Shown: one piece after another, positions 13,191 to 24,639 of the stretch
Numbering within the stretch: the stretch's first letter is position 1
Layout of the letters: each line of letters opens with the position of its first letter
Assembly: GCA_963978545.1 (NCBI GenBank)
Contig: OZ021721.1
Coordinates: 111,139,366-111,203,365 of the forward strand
Origin: Linyphia triangularis
Lineage: Eukaryota > Arthropoda > Arachnida > Araneae > Linyphiidae
Direction of reading: 5' to 3'
Length of the DNA: 64,000 bases
Notes under the pieces: model-generated
What the model was told of the DNA's origin: nothing
Database searches by the model: none
Seen by the model: only the letters and a program-made list of their open reading frames with translations
Position numbers and translations under genes: made by a program

Positions 13191-15194
13191 TCGAAGAAAG
13201 ATTTAATTACTAACTTAATCATCTTTGTAATATAAATGAATTTTAGTGATATATGCTTTATACTAGATATTTCCTAATAATATAAAATTATAATATAATA
13301 AAAAAATATTTTGTATCTTTAATAGTACATTTTCAGCAACTAAAATTTGGTTGCTTTTATTTATTGCAATAGAATATTTTTGGATGACTATTAAGAAACA
13401 ATTTTAAAGAACCATTTTTCGAAGCAAAACTTTTGGTCCAAAATTCCTATGTATAACATTGTAAGAATAGATATTATTTTAATCTTCTTCTGTTCATATT
13501 GATTTTTGTTTTTTATTAGTTGAATTGAAATTTTATCTTTACTTTTATTTTAATCATAAAGTATAAAAACTAGAATTTTGGCTAGAAATTTGTTATTATG
13601 AAGTGACTTTATTATCTGGTAACAAATGAGAAGATTGATGTAATAAAAATAAAATAAAAAGCTTAATTTTTATACATCGGCGAATACATACATTAGTTTA
13701 TGATTGAATTTCTAACTGAGTGTAAAATTGATTTATTCATTTAGCGGCCGTTACTCAGCTGTATAAAATGCAGCTATATATGAAATCTTACGGTGTTAGC
13801 ATCCCAATATTTTTTTTACAGACGCTGCTGTCAGAAATCAGTAGACATGATAGCCATTGAAGACAACTGTCTGATTTTATTTTAAATATTTTTTGATGGA
13901 AGTATTTTAGTCTTCTCACTCATTACTTCCAATTTCAGAGAATTTTACCTTAATAGCAAAACTGCTATTTAAGGCTACCTGCTCCCAGATTCCCAATGGA
14001 AACAGGTCCTAGGTACAGGTCCAAGTCTCTAGGTACCAATAATTGTTTATACCATCATATTATAAAATTACTTGATGTAGGATTTAATTATTTGTCTTAT
14101 GATTTATCGATGGATATTTCTATGATATTTTTAGCACAAAAGAAGTATTACGAATTGTATTATTATTATTTGTATTTATGGAAAATCTGTAGATTGTTCA
14201 GTGATGCTATGTTCCATGTAAAGATTTATTGCGCTATGCAAGATATTTATAAATGAATATTTGAATGAATATATTCAATTTATTAGATTTAAGGATTTAT
14301 GCAGGTACATGACATATATAAGAGAAATTATAAAGGGAGAGATTGTTGGGTACAGGAATTGATCCATGTTTTGGAATTATCGATAGAAAAATCTTTTTAT
14401 ACATAGTGAAATAAGAAAGTGTTTGGATAAATGAGCTTATAGATAGATACGTTCGTGGATACCCCCGATTGCGTTCCCTTCATATCCGTAGAGAACTCTA
14501 TCGAAGGAAGCACGTGATATGTTACATAATGAATTTAATAGATAGTTATATCAATGGATTTATGTATTTATAAATATGAAAATATGCATGGATTTAAGAT
14601 ACTGATTGTTTGTATGGACGAGGTTTTTTTTTTATTGATAACTGCATAGATAAATGGAGGAATACACATATTATGACTTAATAGATGTCTGCTTGATGAG
14701 GTCATTAACCGTTTCAAATGATAAAAAAATGACTTACCTGAACAAATGCAAATATTTTTCATTACTTGTAACCTCAATGAGTTAAATTACCCTAAACATT
14801 TTAAATACTTTGGTTGATTTCATATCATAAATCAAGCAGCTCAAATTCGCTTTGAATATTTAGTTAAAAAGCTAAACTTATAATGCTTGGCAAGAGTTTT
14901 TATAAACCAAGAAAGTAATGTTCGTATTTAAAATTTAACTAATAATTGAATGGTGAACTGGGATTAATAAATAAAATTCATATTGCCCACGTAATCGTTA
15001 CTACGAGTTAGTTCAAATTAAGAAATATACTTTTTTTTAATTCTTTATATATTTCTCCAGTAACATTCTATCCCTTTCTCCCCAACAATTACGTCATTTT
15101 GTTACATCTTATAAATGATTTCTGGACGGTGTTCTTTTGTACCAATCTTTTTTTCTCCCTCCGTACAAAAGCAAAAGTGATGAATGATAAATCA
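13191..15194. other. AT-rich DNA, no gene identified
   Basis: Only short frames (plus 13996-14256, minus 14568-14777), neither with a recognisable domain. GGTCCTAGGTAC and CTCTAGGTACC near 14007-14036 echo the GTACCTAGG motifs of the element at 23584-24477, but the match is too short to assign. Confidence 0.45.
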
Positions 15195-15330
15195 ATTTGA
15201 AGGTTAAGACCTCCGCTTCTGACAAATAGATTATTTACAATTTCCTATTGTGTTATTCCACTTATGACAAATAGTTTATTTACAATTGCACATTGTAACT
15301 CCAATTTTCAAACAATTAACATAAAGATCA
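15195..15330. repeat. Fragment of the 62-kb satellite family
   Basis: AAGACCTCCGCTTCTGAC, TTATTTACAATTGCACATTGT and an inverted CCAATTTTCAAACAA match the array at 61741-62600. This is a dispersed piece or a remnant of a larger mobile unit. Confidence 0.65.
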
Positions 15331-16633
15331 GAAATATTAAAAATATTTTGTGAAGTTTGATACTACACATGACAACACTATATAAGAGAAAAAATCACTT
15401 TTTAAGTACTTTGAAAATACTTAATGAATCTTCATCTCCCAGCAATAGAATAAAATATCTAACTCAGATTATCTTCCAAAAATCTAATTCCTCTAAGCAA
15501 TATTAACTGCACAAGATAAGAATGCGCCTACTATATTTCCAAAATGTTTCTTCACTTCAATCACCCCCAAATTAAAACAGAAAACCCTCTTAGGTATTTC
15601 TCAGAGTCCCATCTCCATTCCCTTTGAAAATAAATTAATAAACTCTTTCTTCTTGTAAACAATCGCGGGCCTTTGTCCAACATTTATCCGGGCGTTACTC
15701 AAAATCCCCTCTCTGCACGCGATAACTATACCAGGCAGGGTCTTACATTTCTATTCGAAAAGATTGAATCCCTTCCCAATCCCTTCACAGAAGCAAAAGG
15801 CTCTCATGAATGATTGCTTTAATTTACGAAGCAGCATAAATTTTGACTCTAGGTCCACTGAGGCATACTAAAAGAGATTTATTCCTGTTAGGGTGTCTCT
15901 ACCCTTAAACACGTAGTTTTCCTTTGTCGATGAAAACGATCTGATGAAGCTATCGCCTGTTATACGTGGCCACTGACACTGCCCCAGATTTGATTCATTT
16001 TTGCCATTATTATTACTTTCGACCTTCCCCCTTCTCATTCAATCTCCTCTCTTCCCCCGGTATTCCTGAAATAAATTTAATCTTTCACTCGGCCCTCCGA
16101 GAAGTTTCGGAATTTCGTCCTTTATGGTGATATGCTTTTTCTGTGTTGGTTCCTAATGGGATACAATAAGTTTTTGGATGAGGTTTCAGAGGAAAAGAGT
16201 TTTTGTCCTTTTTTTCTTTTTTAGATTTCTTTTTTGTTGTTGATGGGCTCACCTTAAAAATCACAGAGACGTATAAATTGCGCAAAGGAGCATTAATAAC
16301 TAACACAAAAATAAAGTTATTTTACCTTTGCTCCTCTGTGCCGTGAAATAGATTTAGTTTCTCATTCGTCCGTGGAAAATTATGAAATGTCTTTTTTGGT
16401 GATATCTTTTATTTGCAAGAAAGATCTTCTAATGGGATTTAATATATTTCTGAATAATGTGACCATGAGGTGTCTTACTTGGATACTCTGTAATTTCTTC
16501 CAATGAGTGTTTATTGAAGATTAATGTAACAATTTTAAAGGAGAATATTGTGTTACAAGGAGACTCAGTACATAAAATATTTTTTTTTAAAAAACAGATG
16601 TTGAGATTTTATTTTGTCTTTCCATTGATACGT
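15331..16633. other. Unassigned, less AT-biased stretch
   Basis: About 15480-16330 contains more C-rich sequence than usual for the window, but stops are frequent in all frames. The 73-codon minus frame at 16085-16306 is lysine-rich and unrecognised. Confidence 0.4.
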
Positions 16634-16760
16634 TACCGGCAATGTATAAAACGATTCATATTTCACACATTTCCTAGGCATTCTATAGAATGCCAAATGA
16701 GAAACAGGCAAAGTATGAAATACATCTCCGATTAATTTCGAATATCACGTGGCACATGAC
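16634..16760. mobile_element. Terminal arm of palindrome-bearing transposon family
   Basis: TACCGGCAATGTATAAAA is followed by the perfect 18-bp palindrome GGCATTCTATAGAATGCC (16678-16695) and GGCAAAGTATGAAA. The same order, inverted, occurs at the right end of the element at 39117-40128, and the stretch from 16674 matches about 39204-39292. The 73-codon frame at 16514-16735 overlaps this arm and is not a gene. Confidence 0.6.
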
Positions 16761-17370
16761 TTTTAACACGCACTCCTTACTTTTTAGAGAATTTTACAAT
16801 ATCAAGTGATTGAAAAAAGTGATTTTGGGAGTGAAATGCCACAAGCAACTGCTCGAAATAGGTAAGGGTATTTTTGTAGGTTTTATTGACCGTAAGGCCA
16901 ACAAAATAGGTTTCTGGATCTTTCTTTTAAGTTCAGAACCCCCATACCAAAAAAAATCACTTTTTATTTTATTAATTACTTGGTATGTTAGAACTCTCTA
17001 AAAAATAAGGTGGGCGCACGCTTTGCGCTCCAAAAGGAAAAATTACGACCAATTTTGTTGGCCTCATGGCCAATTGAACCTAAAAGAAATACCCCTACCT
17101 ACTTCGGGCAGTCGTTTGTGGCATCTTATCCCCAAAATCACTTGATATTGTAAAACTCTCTAAAAAGTAAGTTGTGCACGCGCTCGCTCTCTAAAAGAAA
17201 AAACTACGACCTATTTCGTTTTGCAGCCAATTGAACCTTAAAAAAAAATATCCCATCTATTTCGGGCCGTAGTTTGTGGCATCTCACCCCCAAGCCCCAA
17301 GACCACTTTTTTTAATTAGTTTGTACTTTTAAAATTCTAAAAAGTAAGGTGTGAGCGTTTTAAAAGTCAT
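16757..17370. repeat. Foldback structure with a third repeat copy
   Basis: ATGACTTTTAACACGCAC with TTACTTTTTAGAG at about 16756-16790 is matched inverted by the sequence around 17335-17370. An inner arm (about 16776-16910) pairs with 17030-17175, sharing CAATATCAAGTGATT, ATGCCACAA and AGGCCAACAAAAT. A third, direct copy of the right arm lies at about 17195-17300. The single strand could fold extensively. No intact reading frame. Confidence 0.75.
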
Positions 17371-17421
17371 ATTTCAACAACTATTTTGGTGGTCAAACGG
17401 CGGGCAAAATATAGCTCTGAT

Positions 17422-18077
17422 TTTATTGGTATATAATTTCAAGCTCAATATCACAAACGCTATTAGTAAGGGTTTCATACTTTGCCTAATTAGCATTTAT
17501 CATTCTCTAGACTGCTTATTTATTGTATACAATCCCTAAGAAAAGTATATAATAATTCTCATATTTCATACTTTGCCTAATGGCTACAGCCATTCTATGC
17601 AATACCTAGGCATTCTGCACAATAACGGCAATTCACACTTTGCCTGTAACAGATATATAACTCCCTCAAAAATTAGAAGTATGTTGTATTTTGTTTTAAA
17701 AGTAAACAATCAATGATTAACTATATAAAACTTTTACCTTTAACTTTGATTTTCTCTAAACGTGATATTTCAAACTTTAATGTACCTTTTTTACATAACT
17801 AGTAGACATATACTATTATTTTTTTATGTTGTTGTAAATAACCTACAGATTAAACTGAGGTTAAAAATTTGATCTTTATAATTATTTTAATATTTTAAAA
17901 TCCCAAATATTTAGAAAAAAAGAGATTTCTCAAAAAAAAAATTGTAGGATTGATTAAATTTAAAAAAAAAAAGTTTTTATAATATTTTTATTAAAATTTC
18001 AACTCTTGTGAGTATCTTGCGTGAACCGTCAAAATATTTGCCTATGAATTCAAATAAAATTTCAAAAAAATTAATTT
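17422..18077. repeat. 656-bp dispersed repeat, SINE-free copy
   Basis: Collinear with 20526-21379 once the SINE there is removed (about 656 against 658 bp), with few differences. It contains ATACAATCCCTAAG once at about 17527-17540, where the other copy has it duplicated around a SINE. CATACTTTGCCTAATGGC and CCTAGGCATTCTGCAC link it to the palindrome-bearing family. Confidence 0.85.
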
Positions 18078-18810
18078 ATAAAATTGCAAAAAAATAAATG
18101 CATAAATGCATTACTTTTTAAAAACTTTCCAAGAAAAGCATCATAAAAAATAGACAATCAACATTGCGAGTATAGGGGCCACTGAGTCCCCATAACTAGG
18201 TTATAAAATTCCAATGATAAAATTGTGTTGCAATTTATTGCTGTGTTTAATAAAATTAATTTCAAAATTTTTTATAAGAAGTTAATATTATGTCATATAT
18301 GGTGTAAATGTTATAGTATAATTTTTGTTTAAGGTTTTAAATCAATAAAAAATATTTCTAGGAAAATAGAATGAAGTTTGTTTGCTATTTCAAGTCCCAA
18401 CTTGTTTTGTAAGAATGAAATCTGAGGGTATTACATGTATTTAGGTGTTAGATGCCAAATGTTGCTGACCACTGCTGGTACTCGTTTTTGCATACCTGGT
18501 CAGTGTAAGGAAGGGGGACTCGTCATTGCCATTATTGACAGGTCACTCGTGTTTCCTGTTAAAATTTATTTATATAATTTTAGTATGATAGGAAATCCGC
18601 TACAAAGCGTGCTCTGAAACCTTTTTTGGAATTTAGATATAGAAGCTTTGTAATTTCATTATGGTTTATTAATGAAGCTAGGGAGTGAGCTGAATAAAGG
18701 TTGTACATTTTATTTTTTTACAAAATACTATTTACATTCATACGTTTGTAACTCGGGAAAAAATCTAGATGATCAAAATTAATTAGTTGAATTATAACTA
18801 ATGTTTACTT
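18078..18810. other. No gene identified
   Basis: AT-rich. About 18435-18560 is briefly GC-richer and carries a 60-codon frame, with no recognisable domain. Confidence 0.45.
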
Positions 18811-18946
18811 TAAAAAGTACTTAGTAAATACTAAAAGTACTTAGTAAATACTAAAAGTACTTAGTAAATACTAAAAGTACATAGTAAATACTAAAAGTAC
18901 TTAGTAAATACTAAAAGTACTTAGTAAATACTAAAAGTACTTAGTT
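18811..18946. repeat. 20-bp minisatellite, about 6.8 units
   Basis: Near-perfect tandem copies of CTAAAAGTACTTAGTAAATA. One unit has ACATAG for ACTTAG and the last unit decays into TTAGTTAATT. The uniformity suggests a recent expansion. Confidence 0.95.
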
Positions 18947-19424
18947 AATTTACTTAATAAAATTTTAAATATTTTAATAATACATAAAAAAATAAATTAC
19001 ATGGCATCAGTTGAAAGATTTAAATAATATTTGGCCCACAGCTATGTATAACACCCAAACACACTTTTTTTCAACTATACATTTAGATGTTGTTTTCATT
19101 TACATTGTACAGACCAAATAAAAATTTGTTAAAAGTGAAACATTTCTGCAATATTGATACTAGAAAATAAGAATGAAAACTAGTGCTTTGGCTTTTGAAA
19201 GCATACGTTTCTCATTTCGATGAATTTCCAGTATATACTATAATATTTAAATTATTGTATTAGTTATCTATTGTATTTATAAAATTGAAAGTGCAGCCAA
19301 ATTTTTAATTAAAATATATATTTGGAGCGTAAATACGTTATACATCTATTATAATTCAATATTTTAAACTGGTGACCTTTATCTTTTTTATAAAAAAATA
19401 TAAATAAATCCTTATCTCTAGCAT
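18947..19424. other. No feature identified
   Basis: AT-rich, frames short and unremarkable. Confidence 0.45.
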
Positions 19425-19640
19425 CAAATAGTGCAATTGAAACATCGTTTTGTAGTTTTGCAACAAATTCAGACAATTTTTTTTTTTTTTTTTTAATTTT
19501 ATTATACTATTCCCATCTGTTGGTGAACTTTGCAGCTATTTTTGAGAATTGATGAATGAATTACATAATTTCCCAAGAAAAATGCCTCAAACAGCTCATT
19601 TCTATTGTTTTCCATTTTTTAGACACCTTTTAACTTCAGA
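19425..19640 (+). mobile_element. Fragment of the long-TIR transposase element
   Basis: AATTGAAACATCGTTTTGTAG resembles the transposase end of 22456-22924. After a T-run follows CCCATCTGTTGGTGAACTTTG, then AGCTATTTTTGAGAATTGATGAA, like that element's right arm. Left arm absent or unrecognisable. Confidence 0.5.
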
Positions 19641-20525
19641 TGTGTTAACTTCACAACTGACTTACATTTTTACTTTTATTTTAGTTTTTAAGCAAAATTG
19701 AGATCCAACTGAATTGCAAAACCGTTATAAACCGCCAAAATATTGGCCTTTGAATTCGAATAAAGTATGTTGTTAGAAATTTAGTAAACCAAATCGAAGG
19801 TTTATTTTAACGTTATTTTGAATTCGAAAGCTTTTTTAAAACCAGCAGAACATCTGTGTGTGGCAGTACATAAAGGAAACACGTTAACTTGAATGAGATA
19901 TCTTTATTTGGTGATGGAAGTTTTTGAAACTTTCAGAAGCTGAGGAATAGGCAACGACGATGTTGAATTGAACGACAACCGGAGAAATTTACAAATAAAT
20001 TGGAGATTCAACGATTGAAAACACGAATCTATTGCGAGTAGATGTGACTCAAAAATTGATCGTTGGTCAAATAAATAGCTTTGGAACATAAACATGCAGG
20101 TTTGACAGTTTACGTTACATTTCGGAAGGGCAAGCAAAGCAATACGGCTTTAAATATATTTGAAGCAAACGGAATTAAGAATTCTGTGTTATATAATTTA
20201 GTATCACTTATTGGGGAATTTGTTTAGTTGATTTAAAGAAATAATGTCATACTTTATTTATATTTTAATGTTACGTAATAATATGAAAGGATTTTTTGTT
20301 TAAAATTAAATGCATTCTGTCAGGTATTGCTTTATTACTTTACATTTCAACTAATCAAATATATTTTCAATAAAAATAACTGATTTTAAATGACTGTTTT
20401 ATTTTTTACAGTACGTGATTTATTTTCTAAATCTATTATCTAGTTTTGCTATGTTTTTTGTTCTTTAAAATGTACAAAATAAAAATATTAACTAAACTTA
20501 AAACATGAAAATTGTGCTTGCAACA
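19641..20525. other. Mostly unassigned; short repeat tail
   Basis: About 19727-19770 (ACCGCCAAAATATTGGCC, then TTGAATTCGAATAAA) resembles the 3' part of the 656-bp repeat. The 77-codon minus frame at 19904-20137 has no recognisable domain. Confidence 0.4.
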
Positions 20526-21379
20526 TTTATTGGTATATAATTTTAAGCTCAGTATCACAAACGCTATTAGTGATGGTTTCATACTTTGCCTAAATAGCAT
20601 TTATCATTCTGTAGAATGCTTATTTATTGTATACAATCCCTAAGGTTGGTTGGTTGTTTTCAGATTATCTGGCGCCATCAGCAACACGAGGGCTATAATG
20701 CGCCGAAACATTCGTCATTAGACAAGCCAACATACATTTACAAACACCCATGCCTAACACGGGACCCGACCGCGCAACCTCGCGGTCTAGAAGCTAGCAC
20801 GCTAACCACTATACCGTTTGGTCGGCATACAATCCCTAAGGAAAGTATATAATAATTCTCATATTTCATACTTTGCCTAATGGCTGCAGCCATTCTATGC
20901 AATACCTAGGCATTCTGCACATTAATGGCAATTCACCCTTTGCCTGTAACAGATATACTACCCCCTCAAAAATTAGAAGTATGTTGTATTTTGTTTTAAA
21001 AAGAAAACAATCAATGATTAACTATGTAAAACTTTTACCTTTAACTTTGATTTTCTGTAAACGTGATATTTCGAACTTTAATGTACCTCTTTTACAAAAC
21101 TAATAGACATATACTATTATTTTTTATGTTGTTGTAAATAACCTACAGATTAAACTGAGGTTAAAAATTTGCTCTTTAGGATTTTAAAATATTAAAATAA
21201 TTATAAATATTTAGAAAAAAAGAGATTTTTCAAAAAAAAATTGTAGGATTGATTAAATTTAAAAAAAAAAAAAATGTTCTTATAATATTTTTATTAAAAT
21301 TCCAACTCTTGTGAGTATCTTGTGTGAACCGTCAAAATATTTACCTATGAATTCAAATAAAATTTCAAAAAAATTAATA
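20526..21379. repeat. Dispersed repeat, SINE-containing copy
   Basis: Second copy of 17422-18077 in the same orientation, interrupted by a SINE at 20645-20826. Frames at 20616-20852 and 20873-21103 come from SINE and repeat sequence. Confidence 0.85.
20645..20826 (-). mobile_element. tRNA-derived SINE, copy 2
   Basis: Same family as 8741-8920, minus orientation, with box A TATAGTGGTTAGCGTG and (CAAC)n tail. Box B is damaged: GGTTGCGCGGTCGGGTCC on the minus strand. The perfect 14-bp duplication ATACAATCCCTAAG (20631-20644, 20827-20840) brackets it, and the paralogous repeat at 17.5 kb keeps the unoccupied site. Confidence 0.95.
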
Positions 21380-22455
21380 TATTTATTAATTTAATTTAAT
21401 ATATTTTTTCCTATATTTATTTTTATCAACTTATCTTTGCGTCAAATTGAGTTAATTTTTACCAAGCAGTCTTAATAATTGGACTCAGTTGGCAGCATAT
21501 TTTTTAATAAATATATTCTTTTCAAGGATATCACACGTTCTTTATCAATGACTTGTGCAGACTTTCTTCTTTTTACCTTTCTTCTCACTTACTTTAAAAT
21601 AAAAAAGTTGTACACAACATTTTGTTTATGAAATCAAATTAGGACTTCACTTTTTTAACTTTTTGCATAAAAATGTCAACCACAGATAATTTTAATGAGC
21701 GGTATACGCAAATTGTTAATAAAATTTCACATCTTGTAAGAAATTCATCCCCAGAACCAAGGAAATAAATTATAAACCGGCTGTAAACTTTATCACAGAT
21801 ATAAAACTAAAAAAAATCAGTTGTTACTTTTACAATGTTGATTGCTTTTATAAATAAAACATCATTTTAAAACAAAACAACTTTTTAAGTATGACGCTCC
21901 TATTGTATACAATGATAAATTTTTGGACACTTAATCTGTTTTTATGATGTAAAACATGTAGAATTTTAGCTTTCTCTTCTTGTAAACTTGTTTATATTCT
22001 GATCCTTTTTCTCACATCTACTGTCTCACAAAACTAAAATATGATAACATCGTAGCATTCTATTTGATTCTTTAGGTAATATACTTTCGTTTCTTCATTT
22101 CAAAGACAATGTTTGAAACAATAAGATTCGCTTTCGTTCAAACTCTTTCAGCTAGATAATATCTATTTCAGCTTATAAAGTTCATTTTTTCTGATAAGAC
22201 AAACGTCCATAAAGAAAAGACTTTTAGCTCTATCTTTATTGATTCTAAAAAATAGGAATTTTTAATACAAATATATTAATAGTACATTTGCAAGAGAGTA
22301 GAGCTCATTTTTTTCGCTGAATAACGAGGAACTCTTAAAAATGAAAAGAAAATACAATTAGAGCTGAAATTTCATTATGATTTAAAAATGTATCAATCCT
22401 ATATGTTTTCATTGGAGGTATATGTTATGATTTGTATAGAAAACAAAGCAATATG
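21380..22455. other. No feature identified
   Basis: AT-rich with no frame or repeat boundary that I could support. Confidence 0.5.
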
Positions 22456-22924
22456 CAGGGTGTCCCACAAATGACCGACGATTTGAAAAATTAATTAAAA
22501 AAACAGAAAGCGATAGAAATATGCGGTTTGCTGCATTATGTTTAAATTAACAGGGAATTTATTCTCGTCAATTTTCAAAATTAGTTACAAAAATTGCCAA
22601 CAGATAGCGCTGCTATTCCCTACAATGCATTTCTGCCACTTGTCAGAACATTCCAACTGAAATGTTTTCACGGGCTTCTGCGAATTTTGTCCTTAGACTG
22701 CGCCACGTTGTTGCTGCAAACGGTGGTTATTTTGAAAACATTATTTTGTAATTTTTCCCAGTAATAAGGGCCATTTGTTGGCAACTTTTGTAGCTAATTT
22801 TGAAAATTGGTGAGAATAAATTTTCTGGTAATTTAAGCATAATTCAGCAAACCGCATATTTCTATCGCCTTCCGTTTTCTTTTAATTGATTTTTCAAATC
22901 GTAGGTCATTTGTGGGACACCCTG
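22456..22924 (+). mobile_element. Long-TIR DNA transposon derivative, 469 bp
   Basis: Starts CAGGGTGTCCCACAAATGAC and ends with its complement. The arms stay alignable for about 160 bp on each side. TATG flanks both ends (22452-22455, 22925-22928), a probable 4-bp target duplication, although a TA duplication with a less exact end is possible. The middle keeps the last codons of a DDE transposase, so most of the gene was deleted. The 62-codon minus frame at 22862-23050 straddles the right end and is not a gene. Confidence 0.85.
22623..22751 (+). pseudogene. Transposase C-terminal remnant
   Basis: An open stretch ends at a TAA at 22749. It reads QNIPTEMFSRASANFVLRL, then RHVVAANGGYFENIIL. The pattern I-P-x-E-M-[LF], a run with R-L-R, then N-G-G-[YH]-F-E-N is typical of the C-terminus of Tc1/mariner/IS630-like transposases, after the catalytic core. 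The catalytic aspartates are absent, so it cannot be active. Residues upstream merge into the TIR. Confidence 0.75.
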
Positions 22925-23480
22925 TATGTGCAACACAAAATTTGGAAATTCATACATAATATTTGAAGGAGGAATGGTTGATACTTTATTTTCGTAAAAA
23001 TAAACATAAGAATAGTTGTGTCCTGCTATGTACTGGTATGTATTAACCAATTAATGACGGCTAGCAAGAAGACTTTCTAATCGACATTTATTATTTTTAT
23101 TTGCTAATAAATTGCGATTGTGGTTCCACATAGTGTTTCTTAAAAATCATGAAAATAATTTTTCAAAAAATTCAAAATATACCTTAAATGATCAAAGTAA
23201 TGATATGTATGTGAAACACAAAATTTGGAATTTCATACTTAATATTTGAAGGAGGAATGGTTGATACTTTATTTTCGTAAAACCAAACATAAGAATAGTT
23301 GTGTCCTGCTATGTCCTGGTATGTATTAATCAATTAATGACGGTTAGCAAGAAGACTTTCTAATCGACATTTTTTTATATTTGCTAATAAATTGCAATTG
23401 TGGTCCCACATAGTGTTTCTTAAAAATCATGAAAATAATTTTTCAAAAAATTCAAAATATACCTCAAATGATCAAAGTAA
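22925..23480. repeat. Two-copy tandem duplication, 283-bp unit
   Basis: Unit 1 (22925-23207) and unit 2 (23208-about 23480) share ACACAAAATTTGG, GAAGGAGGAATGGTTGATAC and CCACATAGTGTTTCTTAAAA with few differences. The long-TIR element abuts the start of unit 1, and unit 2 shows what the same place looks like without it. Confidence 0.88.
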
Positions 23481-23583
23481 ACAATGTAAAAATCAAAAAC
23501 AATGACTGTTTATCCTTTTCAAAGTCGTCTTTAATGGGTTAATATAATTTGTGTCTTAGACACTTAAAGTTGAGAATACTATA

Positions 23584-24477
23584 TAGGAGAGACTTGTGTA
23601 CCTAGGGCCACCATGTACCTAGGTCCACCTCCGTTTTATTGAATAATGTTTAGTTCTAAGTTTTTATTAATCACTTGGGTAAGTGGCAACACCCAATTGC
23701 TCTTTTGGAAGCCATTTTGAAATCTTAGAGGAGAAAGCTGTGGCAAGTAATAAGTGGAAAACCTTTTATATGGTTTGCAGAAACATTTTGCAGCTCATGT
23801 CTTTTATTGTTTGACAACGTTATTTTAAATACTTTTCTTTGAATTCTAGTAAATAATTTTGTTTGTAACATTTAGTACTAAATGAAATGTTTAAATAAGT
23901 CCTTTCTCCAAGTGCAATTTTAGTAAAAGACATTTTACATGAAATTACCAAGTCGTGTACTTACAGCCACGTAGTTGCTTATTGTGTTCAAATTGCCAAA
24001 ACCAAAATCTGTTGGGGCTTCAAAGTGATAATGCATGCAGCTCATTTTTTTAATCAGTTTTTCAAATCATGAAAATACTTGTAATTCACTGATAATTTGA
24101 CACATTGCAATTTATTATAGTTGTTATATGATAAAACAATGACTGATAATTACTTGATATTATTTATTTTATAAAATTCATCTGCATATGTCTGTTTTCT
24201 ATTCAATATGGACTGAAACCTCACTTAAAGAGAATAGTCCTAGGTACATCAGTTACTGGAGCTAGGTACAACGAGGTCTTGTACCTAGGGCCATTTGTGA
24301 AATTTCTTTAAAACCTTCTATTTGACAGAATCTGTTATTTTAAGTATTTATATTAATCCCAATGGGAAATAATTACTATAACGATGTATGCATATCGGTT
24401 TCACATTTTTAAACGGCTCAGTGACTCATTTTTTGTGCATTGAAAAAAGGCGACCCGAGGTACACAAGTTTCCCCTA
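23584..24477. mobile_element. TIR element with repeated GTACCTAGG motifs
   Basis: TAGGAGAGACTTGTGTACCT at the left end matches TAGGGGAAACTTGTGTACCT read inward from the right end. GTACCTAGGNCCA-like motifs recur at about 23599, 23614 and 24280, with inverted forms near 24240 and 24264. No transposase. Target duplication not resolved, so superfamily unassigned. Confidence 0.65.
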
Positions 24478-24639
24478 CTTACAAAAGTACTGAGATTACT
24501 TTGTTGGTTTTGAAGACATTTACCTAAATTGAGTTTCTTTGAATGTCGTCAACATAGTGGCAATGAATTATTTTGTAATTAGATGAAAGCATTGATATTT
24601 ATGTGTATGTGCATTGAAATAAAGTTCGTCAAGATGCAA

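Noticed and set aside
18811..18946. CRISPR-like array
   Set aside because: Units are contiguous 20-mers without unique spacers, in a eukaryotic repeat-rich context.
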